From Massilia niastensis DSM 21313 (GTDB taxonomy: Bacteria; Pseudomonadota; Gammaproteobacteria; Burkholderiales; Burkholderiaceae_D): a stretch of 47,052 nt of DNA. The notes under the pieces were generated by a model. That model saw only the letters and a program-made list of their open reading frames with translations. It was not told where the DNA came from and searched no databases. This document shows positions 1-6,563 of this stretch, piece after piece. The stretch covers positions 1 through 47,052 of the forward strand of contig NZ_KB908122.1 in assembly GCF_000382345.1 (NCBI RefSeq), written 5' to 3'. How positions within the stretch are numbered: position 1 is the first letter of the stretch; each line of letters starts with the position of its first letter. The position numbers were made by a program, and so were the translations under genes.

Positions 1-132
1 TTCCGTCATCGCAAGACACGCTATCGTGGGCTGGCAAAGAACACCACGCAGCTGTTTGCCCTGTTTGCGTTTGCAAATCTGGTGCTGGCTGGACGAACCT
101 TCGGAAGCGCTCGCGCCAGAACTCCGTCTTGA
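1..132 (+). CDS. IS5-family transposase, C-terminal fragment
   Basis: The frame is open from base 1 and stops at 130-132, giving the last 43 residues of a protein whose start lies outside the window. The fragment contains KTRYRGLAKNTTQLFALFA followed by NLVLAGR, which I recognise as the conserved C-terminal end of IS5-group DDE transposases (a YRGLxKN...LFALxxLxNL pattern). The catalytic Asp/Glu residues are not present, so activity cannot be judged. It sits directly upstream of a lower-GC region and the peptide-export locus. Confidence 0.75.
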   Translation, partial: FRHRKTRYRGLAKNTTQLFALFAFANLVLAGRTFGSARARTPS

Positions 133-275
133 GCGGAGAAAAACTCGCAGGGATACCTCGAAAATCGTCTCGCGACGCCGTGCTGGGGCAAAAATACTCG
201 CTTCGCTGCTCGTCAAGCCAGCGTCGACAGCACAGCTCCGGCCACGAGAAAAATATCGATTAAATCAGCGCTTCC
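1..275 (+). mobile_element. Right end of an IS5-family insertion sequence (partial)
   Basis: The transposase tail is followed by about 140 nt of non-coding DNA ending near ATTAAATCAGCGCTTCC (259-275), which resembles terminal repeats I remember for some IS5-group elements. An 8-bp inverted repeat, GCGCTTCC (268-275) and GGAAGCGC (282-289), spans this point. The left end is outside the window, so neither the repeat pair nor a target duplication can be confirmed. The right boundary is approximate. Confidence 0.4.
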
Positions 276-332
276 TTAGCTGGAAGCGCCGGGATTGAGC
301 AACCCGGACAGCTTCCCGATAAGGGGGGGAAA

Positions 333-382
333 CACCGTTCGGAAGGATGGCCAAGGATGTGGCTTGATTATTCCGAACGGTG
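333..382. repeat. 12-bp perfect inverted repeat
   Basis: CACCGTTCGGAA at 333-344 and TTCCGAACGGTG at 371-382 are exact reverse complements separated by 26 nt. No T-tract follows on either strand. It may be a remnant of a mobile element or a protein-binding site. Confidence 0.7.
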
Positions 383-454
383 GTGAAGCTCCCGTATTTA
401 TCCAAATACGCCGTTTGCCAGTCGATTGCCAATTGTCGGCCTTTATCCCGGCGC

Positions 455-745
455 TCATATCCCTGCATGTAACGCCTGCGCCATCGACAAATCCGCGGCC
501 CGGAATAAGGGATATTCGGCCTGATCGAAGAAATATACTTTTCGCGTAGCATTCCGGTTTTCCGTGCTCGCCGACGGTATTGCGTCCGTCTGCCTTCCCT
601 GATCTTTCAGCGCGCGCCTCACCTCTACGGCAATGCGATTGCTGGCATTGTCGATCATTAATTCATTCCCCCAGTATTCTTCAATATCCTGACAGACATA
701 ATACCCGGCCTGGCCATGTGCTTTTCCAATGCGGTTTACCGTCAT
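455..745 (-). CDS. Doubtful hypothetical protein (96 aa)
   Basis: An ATG-initiated leftward frame of 96 residues with mixed, globular-looking composition (a YYVCQDIEEYWGNE stretch near the N-terminus and RKVYFFDQAEYPLF near residues 69-82). I recognise no family. There is no clear Shine-Dalgarno sequence before the ATG. A second frame (265-552, minus) overlaps its end and could be a frameshifted continuation. It is listed because the stretch otherwise has no gene; it may be a decayed gene fragment next to the IS end. Confidence 0.25.
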   Translation of the reverse strand: MTVNRIGKAHGQAGYYVCQDIEEYWGNELMIDNASNRIAVEVRRALKDQGRQTDAIPSASTENRNATRKVYFFDQAEYPLFRAADLSMAQALHAGI

Positions 746-1047
746 TTGAATACTTGGGTTTTCTCTGCTGTAGAAAAAGGTTCAATTATTTTTTCAGATT
801 TTCACGAATGTGGTGAAAAACGACAGTATAGGATCTGAATTTGATCTTTACTTCCCATGTTGTTAATCTTTTTTTACAGGCCGGTCCCCGTTTAATTCGG
901 GGCTCCAGCAAGCATTTATTCTGCAGTGGGAGCGCGCCCCGCTATGGGATGGCTTGTTTCTGTTTTTTAGATAGGGGCAATGTGACCTTATCGGCAGGGC
1001 CTTGTGGGGCAGACTTCCTGCTCTGTTCAACAACGAAGGAGAGGATC

Positions 1048-1212
1048 ATGCGTAACCTGGACAGCAATGAGCTGCAGCATGTATACGGCGGCCACAACGG
1101 CGATCACAAGGACAAGAGCAAGAGCTATAGCAACAGCCATAGCCGCGATAAACATAAACACAACAGCAGCAAGAGTTTCAGCAAGAGCCGCAACAAGTGC
1201 AAGCGCTATTGA
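1048..1212 (+). CDS. Double-glycine leader peptide precursor with His/Lys/Ser-rich core
   Basis: A 54-residue precursor. The first 15 residues, MRNLDSNELQHVYGG, match the class II bacteriocin leader consensus exactly at the diagnostic positions (L at -12, E at -8, L at -7, V at -4, GG at -2/-1). Cleavage after Gly15 would release a 39-residue core with 10 Ser, 9 Lys, 5 His, 4 Asn, 3 Arg, 3 Asp, 2 Tyr and one each of Gly, Phe and Cys: about +9 net charge without His and nearly no hydrophobic residues. A strong Shine-Dalgarno (AAGGAGAGG) lies just before the ATG. The coding DNA repeats AGCAAGAGC-like units, suggesting growth by short duplications. Adaptor and C39 exporter genes follow on the same strand. 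Processing and export are inferred from the leader and neighbours; bioactivity (antimicrobial, metal-binding or signalling) is unknown. The composition is unlike ordinary membrane-active class II bacteriocins. Confidence 0.85.
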   Translation: MRNLDSNELQHVYGGHNGDHKDKSKSYSNSHSRDKHKHNSSKSFSKSRNKCKRY

Positions 1213-1387
1213 TTGCCGGCTGACCGCGGCAGCCTGCCGCTTTCGTGGACAGGTCGGTTGAGGACAAGGTCGCGCAGATGGCGGGCAATCCGCCGCTTGC
1301 ATGAAGCTTGCCGCTGAATCGTCATGGTCCATCCGGCCCGGGGCCAGGCCGACGCTACCGGGCCGCTCACACAGCGAGGGGATGACA
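1213..1387 (+). promoter_or_regulatory. Spacer with short GC-rich dyad after the peptide gene
   Basis: The 175-nt gap before the next gene contains GCGGCAG-C-CTGCCGC (1226-1240), which can fold as a 5-bp stem (GCGGC/GCCGC) followed by TTT. Such a weak hairpin could let the peptide be made in excess over the transport proteins. This is an inference; the stem is short and the T-run has only three bases. Confidence 0.3.
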
Positions 1388-2353
1388 ATGAAACGGGAAA
1401 GCGAACTGGACGATACGCTGACGCAGTCGGCGGCGGAACAGGAAATGTGGCTGTTGGGACAGGCTCCACTGCGCAAATACCTTGATTTCGTCGTCGACAT
1501 CGGATGTGGCCCGAAAATCGTCAACCGCACGCCATTGGTGCAGGAGTGGAGCGCGGCTGCCCTGTGGTACGAGGAGCTCGCAAAAAGGGAGCCCGGCGTT
1601 GCCGACAAGCTCGACTGCAGACCCCTCGACCCCGCACTGGCGCCGCTGGCTGACGAAGTCCTGTCCAGCGCCCGCTTCACGCGCAGCTTCAACCACCTGC
1701 CGTCCCGGCTGGCGATGGTGGAACTGGCCCGCCTGGTCGTATGCCAGAACCATGTGACCCGCAGCTTTGTCGACCGGCTCAAGCAACGCCTGGGGCCGCA
1801 CCCCGACCCCGCTGCGCTGTTCCGGTTCTGCCTGCCGTCGGATGACAGCCAGGCGCCTGTGCAGATCCGCGAACTCGGCGCCAGGCGTTATGAGTTCCGT
1901 TCCGATTCGACCGACTTTCGCTTCCACGAACCGGTGCTGCTGAAACCGCAGCAGTTGACCGACTACGCGGCCTTCGGCTCGGTCGCTGCGGCGCTGGGCC
2001 TGGTGGTCGGCTACGGTTCGAATTTCCTGAATGCGGTATGTGACGACGACAGCGGCCGCCTGGTCTTGCATAACGGCTATCACCGCGCCTGCGCCCTGCT
2101 GGAACTGGGGATCACCCACGCCCCCTGCGTCGTGCAGACCGTCACCTCGCGCGACGAGCTGGACCTGGTCGGGAAACCGATCGTTGTCAATGACCCGGGC
2201 TATTTCTTCAATGCGCCGCGCCCGCCCCTGCTCCGGGACTTCGCCGACCCCAGGATACGCAAGATACTGCCGATCCGCAAAGTGTCGCGCGTGATCGAAG
2301 TCAGCTTCGAAGTGCGCGACTACATGACCGACGACTACCTGGCGGACGACTAG
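1388..2353 (+). CDS. Unrecognised protein of the peptide-export operon
   Basis: A 321-residue soluble protein with no signal peptide or membrane segment. I chose ATG 1388 because GAGGGG at 1376-1381 is correctly spaced from it; ATG 1382 directly abuts that motif. The most distinctive part is LVLHNGYHRACALLELGI in the C-terminal half, followed by a run rich in conserved-looking Pro and Asp (PGYFFNAPRPPLLRDFADP). The (N/D)GxHRxxAxxxxGI pattern recalls the nucleotide-binding motif of ParB/sulfiredoxin-like folds, which I offer only as a weak structural hint. It lies between the peptide gene and the adaptor, and its stop is one base before the adaptor ATG, so it is probably translated with the transport genes. 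It could be a modification enzyme, a chaperone/substrate receptor or a self-protection factor; the sequence does not decide. Confidence 0.8.
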   Translation: MKRESELDDTLTQSAAEQEMWLLGQAPLRKYLDFVVDIGCGPKIVNRTPLVQEWSAAALWYEELAKREPGVADKLDCRPLDPALAPLADEVLSSARFTRSFNHLPSRLAMVELARLVVCQNHVTRSFVDRLKQRLGPHPDPAALFRFCLPSDDSQAPVQIRELGARRYEFRSDSTDFRFHEPVLLKPQQLTDYAAFGSVAAALGLVVGYGSNFLNAVCDDDSGRLVLHNGYHRACALLELGITHAPCVVQTVTSRDELDLVGKPIVVNDPGYFFNAPRPPLLRDFADPRIRKILPIRKVSRVIEVSFEVRDYMTDDYLADD

Positions 2354-2354
2354 C

Positions 2355-3665
2355 ATGAACGACGGCGGTGGAGAGCGCGAGCAGCGGGCCGCCGCCGGCG
2401 TGCCCCTGTTCCGGCCCGAGGTGCTGCGCAACCAGCAATCCGAATGGATGGGGACCATCCTGATCAAGCCGCACGCGATGAACTGGTGGTTCGCCGCCAT
2501 CGCGGTGCTGACGGTGTTCGCCATTCTCCTGCTTCTGTTTACGGCCAGCTATACCCGGAAGGCGCGCGTGTCCGGCTGGCTGATTCCACAGCAAGGCATG
2601 GTGCGGGTATTCGCGCCCCGTGCCGCCGTGGTCACCGCGCTGCTGGTGCGCGAAGGTGCGCAGGTGAAGCAGGGGCAGCCGCTGGCGCAGCTGTCGGCGG
2701 AAGAAACCAGCGCGGCGCTGGGCGACACCCAGGCCGGCACCGTGCGCGCGCTCGAAGCGCAGCGCGCGACGCTGGATGTGGAACGCCTGCGTGCGCAGGA
2801 GATGTTCGCGCAGCAGCGTGCCGCCCTGGCGACACGCTTCGACACGCTCGGGCGCGAGGCCGACAGCCTGCGCCAGGAAATCGAAGTCCAGCAACAACGC
2901 CTCGCGCTGGCACGGCAATGGCAGAAGCGGCTGGGGGGCCTGCAGGGGAGCGGCTACATCTCGGAGCAGCAGGTGCGGGTCGCGGCGGAAAGCGCGCTGG
3001 ACCAGGCGGCGAAGCTGCGCACCCTCCAGCGCGGCGTGCTGTCGCTGGAGCGCGAGCGCGCCGTGGTGAAGGGCGAACTTGAACAACTGCCGTCGAAGAT
3101 GGCGACCCAGGAAGCGCTGATCGCACGTACGCTTGCCGTCAACAGCCGCGACCTGGGCGAGGTCGAGGCGCGCCGTTCCCAGGTGATCCCGGCGCCCCAG
3201 GCCGGCACCGTCACCGCCATCCATGCCAGCACCGGAACGGCGGTCGGCCCGTCCGCGCCGCTGTTGAGCATCGTCCCGCGCGGCGTGGTGCTCGAGGCGC
3301 ACCTGTATGCGCCGAGCCGGGCCGTGGGCTTCGTGCATGCCGGACAAACGGTGCTGCTGCGCTACCGCGCCTATCCGTACCAGAAGTTCGGGCACGCGCG
3401 CGGCGTCATCGCCAGCGTCTCGCGCAGCGCGATCGAACCATCCGAGCTGCCGGCGATGTTCGCAGGCAGCCCGGCTGGCAGCTCCGCGGAAGCCATGTAC
3501 CGCGTCACGGTCGCCCTCGACAGCCAGAACATGATGGCCTACGGCAAGGCGGCTCCGCTCCAGCCGGGCATGCAGCTCGACGCCGACGTGCTGCTCGAGC
3601 GGCGCCGGCTGTTCGAATGGGTGCTCGATCCGGTGTTCACGCTGACAGGGAGGTGGGCTCCATGA
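2355..3665 (+). CDS. HlyD-type membrane fusion protein (peptide export adaptor)
   Basis: A 436-residue periplasmic adaptor of the CvaA/HlyD kind. It has a short cytoplasmic N-terminus, one membrane segment at about residues 45-65 (AAIAVLTVFAILLLLF), a biotinyl-lipoyl-like strand region (about 75-115, VREGAQVKQGQPLAQL), a long Gln/Glu/Arg-rich coiled coil (about 120-260), the second half of the lipoyl domain (PAPQAGTVTAIHASTG, about 280) and a C-terminal beta domain. It should bridge the inner-membrane ABC exporter to an outer-membrane channel. No TolC-like gene is in the window, so a channel encoded elsewhere is probably used. It starts one base after the preceding stop, and its own stop overlaps the start of the exporter gene (ATGA). 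Confidence 0.92.
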   Translation: MNDGGGEREQRAAAGVPLFRPEVLRNQQSEWMGTILIKPHAMNWWFAAIAVLTVFAILLLLFTASYTRKARVSGWLIPQQGMVRVFAPRAAVVTALLVREGAQVKQGQPLAQLSAEETSAALGDTQAGTVRALEAQRATLDVERLRAQEMFAQQRAALATRFDTLGREADSLRQEIEVQQQRLALARQWQKRLGGLQGSGYISEQQVRVAAESALDQAAKLRTLQRGVLSLERERAVVKGELEQLPSKMATQEALIARTLAVNSRDLGEVEARRSQVIPAPQAGTVTAIHASTGTAVGPSAPLLSIVPRGVVLEAHLYAPSRAVGFVHAGQTVLLRYRAYPYQKFGHARGVIASVSRSAIEPSELPAMFAGSPAGSSAEAMYRVTVALDSQNMMAYGKAAPLQPGMQLDADVLLERRRLFEWVLDPVFTLTGRWAP

Positions 3666-5845
3666 TGAACTGGCACGAGAGCGCGGGATACGGCGGGCGC
3701 CTGCCCTTGATCCTGCAGACCGAGGCGGCGGAGTGCGGCCTGGCCTGCCTTGCCATGATCGCGTCCTTCCATGGCGATGGCTACGGCCTGGCGCAGCTGC
3801 GGCAGCGCTACGGCCTGTCGCAGCGCGGCGCCTCGCTGAAGGACATGATCGCGATCGCCGACAACCTGGGCATGACGGCGCGCCCGCTGCGGCTCGAACC
3901 GGACGAACTCGCGCTGCTTGCGACACCCTGCATCCTGCACTGGGACCTGAACCATTTCGTGGTGCTCAAGCGTGTGACCTCGGCCGGGGTCGTGATCCAC
4001 GACCCGGCCTCCGGCGTGCGGCGCCTGGCGCATGCCGAGATGCTGCGCCACTTTACCGGCGTGGCCCTCGAACTGAACCCGGCGCCGGGGTTCGCCACGG
4101 CGGAGCCGGCGCCGCGCGTACGCCTGCGTGCGCTGGTGGGCAAGCTCGTCGGTATCCGGCGCTCGCTCGGCGTACTGGCCTGCATGGCGCTTGCCATCGA
4201 ACTGCTGGCCGTCATCACGCCGTTTTTCATGCAATGGGTCGTGGATGAGGCGCTGGTCAGCGCCGACCGCGACCTGTTGCTGACGCTGGCGCTCGGTTTC
4301 CTGTTCATCCTGATGTTGCGGGTCACCGTGACCGCCATGCGGGGCGCCACGCTGATCGCCATCTCGAGCACGCTCAAGGTGTCGGGACGCGCCACCCTGT
4401 TCGGCCACATGGTGCGCTTGCCGGCGCGCTACTTCGAGAGCCGTCACCTGGGCGACGTGCTGTCGCGCTTCGGCTCGCAGGACACCATCCTCCAGGCGCT
4501 GACCACCGAACTGGTCGAGATCATCCTGGACGGCCTGATGTCGCTGGTGACGCTGGCGGTCATGTTCGTCTATGCGCCCGGACTCGCCATGCTGGTGCTG
4601 GCCGGGGCGCTGCTGTACGCCGTGTTGCGCGCGGCATCCTACGCCAGCCTGCGCAACGCGTCGGCCGAGGCCATCGTGTGGGGCGCCCGGCGCGACAGTC
4701 ATTTGCTGGAAACGCTGCGCGGCATGAAGACCATCAAGCTGTTCAATGCCCAGGCCGCGCGCCAGGCCCATTGGCTCGGCCTGCTGGTGCAGACCGTGAA
4801 CCGCCAGGTGACGACGCAGAAGCTGGGTTTGCTGTTCCGTACCGTCAATTCGGCATTGATCGGTGTCATTGCCGTCCTGGTGATCTGGCTCGGCGCCGAG
4901 CGGGTCTTGCAGAACACCTTCTCGGTCGGGATGCTGCTCGCCTTTATCAGCTACAAGGACCAGTTCCTCAGCCGTGTCAGTGACCTGATCAATAAAGTAC
5001 TGGACTTGTGGATGCTGCGCCTGCATGCCGAGCGCCTGGCCGACATCGCGCTGACCACGCCCGAGGACGTCGGCGTGGCGCCGCCGGACGCTGCGGAGTC
5101 CCGCGCGCCGCTGGCGATCGAACTGCGCGGACTGCGCTTTCGCTACGGCGCCAGCGACCCGTGGATTCTCGACGGCATCGACCTGTCGATCGCGCCCGGC
5201 GAGTCGATGGCCATCGTCGGTCCTTCGGGCTGCGGCAAGACGACCCTGCTCCGGATCATGGCGAGCCTGCTCGAGCCTGGGGCTGGCGAGGTCCTGGCGG
5301 GTGGACGGGCGCTGACCGGGGCCGGCCTGGCGCAATATCGTTCCCTGATCGGCGTGGTGCTGCAGGACGACCAGCTGTTTGCCGGTTCGATTGCGGACAA
5401 CATCAGCTTCTTCGCCGATGCGCCGTCAAGCGCCCGCATCCGCGAGTGCGCGCGCCAGGCGGCCGTGCTGGACGATGTGGAGGCGATGCCGATGGGCTTT
5501 CATACCCTGATCGGCGACATGGGCACGGTGCTGTCGGGCGGGCAAAAGCAGCGGATCCTGATTGCGCGCGCGCTGTACCGCGAGCCGGTCCTGTTGCTCC
5601 TCGACGAGGCCACCAGCCACCTCGACGTGGCGCGCGAACAGCAGGTAAATGCCGCCATCAAGGATTTGCCGATGACCCGGATCATCGTCGCCCACCGCCG
5701 CGAGACGATCCTGTCGGCGGACCGGATCATCATGCTCGACAAGGGGCGTATCGTAGCCGACCTGCGCGGAGAGCGCGGGCGCGAGGAGTTCCTGGCGCTT
5801 GCCGGGGCCAGGGATGGGGCCGTGGAATTGACAGTGCTGGCGTAA
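3662..5845 (+). CDS. C39-peptidase-containing ABC exporter (peptidase/permease/ATPase)
   Basis: A 727-residue fusion typical of double-glycine peptide exporters (CvaB/LagD type). The N-terminal C39 peptidase has Gln19, catalytic Cys25 (QTEAAECGLACLAM), His98 (DLNHFVVLKR) and Asp114 (IHDPASG), so the protease appears active. Six membrane helices follow (about 165-430), then a nucleotide-binding domain with Walker A GPSGCGKTT, signature LSGGQKQR, Walker B LLLLDEATSHLD and the switch His (VAHRRE). It should cut a leader after GG and export the core peptide with ATP; the peptide gene at the head of the locus is the obvious substrate. GGGAGG at 3648-3653 supports ATG 3662 over the longer frame opening at 3617. 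It overlaps the adaptor stop by 4 nt. Confidence 0.95.
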   Translation: MMNWHESAGYGGRLPLILQTEAAECGLACLAMIASFHGDGYGLAQLRQRYGLSQRGASLKDMIAIADNLGMTARPLRLEPDELALLATPCILHWDLNHFVVLKRVTSAGVVIHDPASGVRRLAHAEMLRHFTGVALELNPAPGFATAEPAPRVRLRALVGKLVGIRRSLGVLACMALAIELLAVITPFFMQWVVDEALVSADRDLLLTLALGFLFILMLRVTVTAMRGATLIAISSTLKVSGRATLFGHMVRLPARYFESRHLGDVLSRFGSQDTILQALTTELVEIILDGLMSLVTLAVMFVYAPGLAMLVLAGALLYAVLRAASYASLRNASAEAIVWGARRDSHLLETLRGMKTIKLFNAQAARQAHWLGLLVQTVNRQVTTQKLGLLFRTVNSALIGVIAVLVIWLGAERVLQNTFSVGMLLAFISYKDQFLSRVSDLINKVLDLWMLRLHAERLADIALTTPEDVGVAPPDAAESRAPLAIELRGLRFRYGASDPWILDGIDLSIAPGESMAIVGPSGCGKTTLLRIMASLLEPGAGEVLAGGRALTGAGLAQYRSLIGVVLQDDQLFAGSIADNISFFADAPSSARIRECARQAAVLDDVEAMPMGFHTLIGDMGTVLSGGQKQRILIARALYREPVLLLLDEATSHLDVAREQQVNAAIKDLPMTRIIVAHRRETILSADRIIMLDKGRIVADLRGERGREEFLALAGARDGAVELTVLA

Positions 5846-5947
5846 TCGGGTCGCCGCGCCCGGTGCGCCCGCCGTGTCGAGCATGGTGTGGCCTGTCACT
5901 GCAGCGCTCGGCACTGCTGCGGTCGTACCGGAGCATCCTGGACGCTC

Positions 5948-6529
5948 TCAGCCAATATTGTCGATGGCCTTGACGATCTGCGCCGTCTGCGCCCTGTTAG
6001 GCATCATCATCCACCGGTCCCGCGCGACATTTCCGATGCGCAGTGCACCGGTGTGGTTGGCGAGATCGGCATCGGCAACGGGATCCGTATCGTAGAAGCC
6101 GAGCTTGCGGCGGACCAGATCGATGTCGCGCGGACGGCCGGTCAGGAACGACCAGCCGGGGCCGATATCGTAGCGTCTCGCGTAGTCCGCGAGCGCCGCC
6201 GGGGAATCCAGCTCGGGGCGCAGGGTCAGCGAATAGAAATGCACATCGCGCCCGACCCGGTCGCCGAGCGCCTCCTGCACTTCGCGCAGCCGCGCGGTGT
6301 TCGCCGGGCAGATCCGTGTGCACACCGCGTACATCATGTTGATGACCACGACCTTCCCTGCGAGCAGGTCCGAGTAGAACCGCACCCGCTTCCCTGTCTG
6401 GTCCTGGAGCACCGGGTCAGGCAGGTAAGGGTGCGCCGCCAGTGCGCCTTGCGTTGCCGCGTGCAGCCGATTGGCCGTCGCCCCGCAGGCGACGCCGCCC
6501 ATCGTTGCCAGCAGAAGTCTTCTGTCCAT
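5948..6529 (-). CDS. SCO1/SenC-family copper-binding protein
   Basis: A 193-residue thioredoxin-fold protein with an N-terminal export-like segment (MDRRLLLATMGGVACGA) and the SCO copper ligands: Cys70-TRI-Cys74-Pro (VCTRICP) and a distal His159 (ANHTGALRIGN). SCO proteins carry Cu(I)/Cu(II) to metallate cupredoxin sites such as CuA. Start 6529 is preferred because GGGAGAGG lies just upstream, whereas the longer reading (6583) would overlap the previous gene and lacks such a site. It lies 34 nt downstream of a multicopper oxidase, and no CuA oxidase is nearby, so delivery of copper to that oxidase is a reasonable inference. It is convergent with the peptide exporter. Confidence 0.88.
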   Translation of the reverse strand: MDRRLLLATMGGVACGATANRLHAATQGALAAHPYLPDPVLQDQTGKRVRFYSDLLAGKVVVINMMYAVCTRICPANTARLREVQEALGDRVGRDVHFYSLTLRPELDSPAALADYARRYDIGPGWSFLTGRPRDIDLVRRKLGFYDTDPVADADLANHTGALRIGNVARDRWMMMPNRAQTAQIVKAIDNIG

Positions 6530-6563
6530 GGTCCTCTCCCTGGTTTCCTGTGGCTGGAACTGA

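Larger units (their letters stand above)
276..1047. other. Lower-GC region between the IS end and the peptide gene
   Basis: About 770 nt with visibly lower GC than the rest of the window and no gene I can assign with confidence. It holds a 12-bp inverted repeat (333-382), a doubtful leftward ORF (455-745), and an A/T-rich stretch (about 760-900) that probably contains the promoter of the peptide gene. A short dyad CCCCG-TTTAATT-CGGGG lies near 885-903 without a T-tract. I could not assign a convincing -35/-10 pair. Confidence 0.5.

Noticed and set aside
885..903. Terminator from CCCCG-TTTAATT-CGGGG dyad
   Set aside because: Five-bp stem without a T-tract on either strand; too weak to call.
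1027..1782. Leftward 251-codon frame opposite the GG-peptide gene
   Set aside because: Its hydrophobic run is merely the reverse reading of the Ser/Lys/His codons; the plus strand has a leader consensus and strong ribosome-binding site.
3539..5335. Leftward open frame (598 codons) opposite the C39 ABC exporter
   Set aside because: Antisense to an exporter with complete peptidase and ATPase motifs; low-complexity His/Gln/Arg composition.
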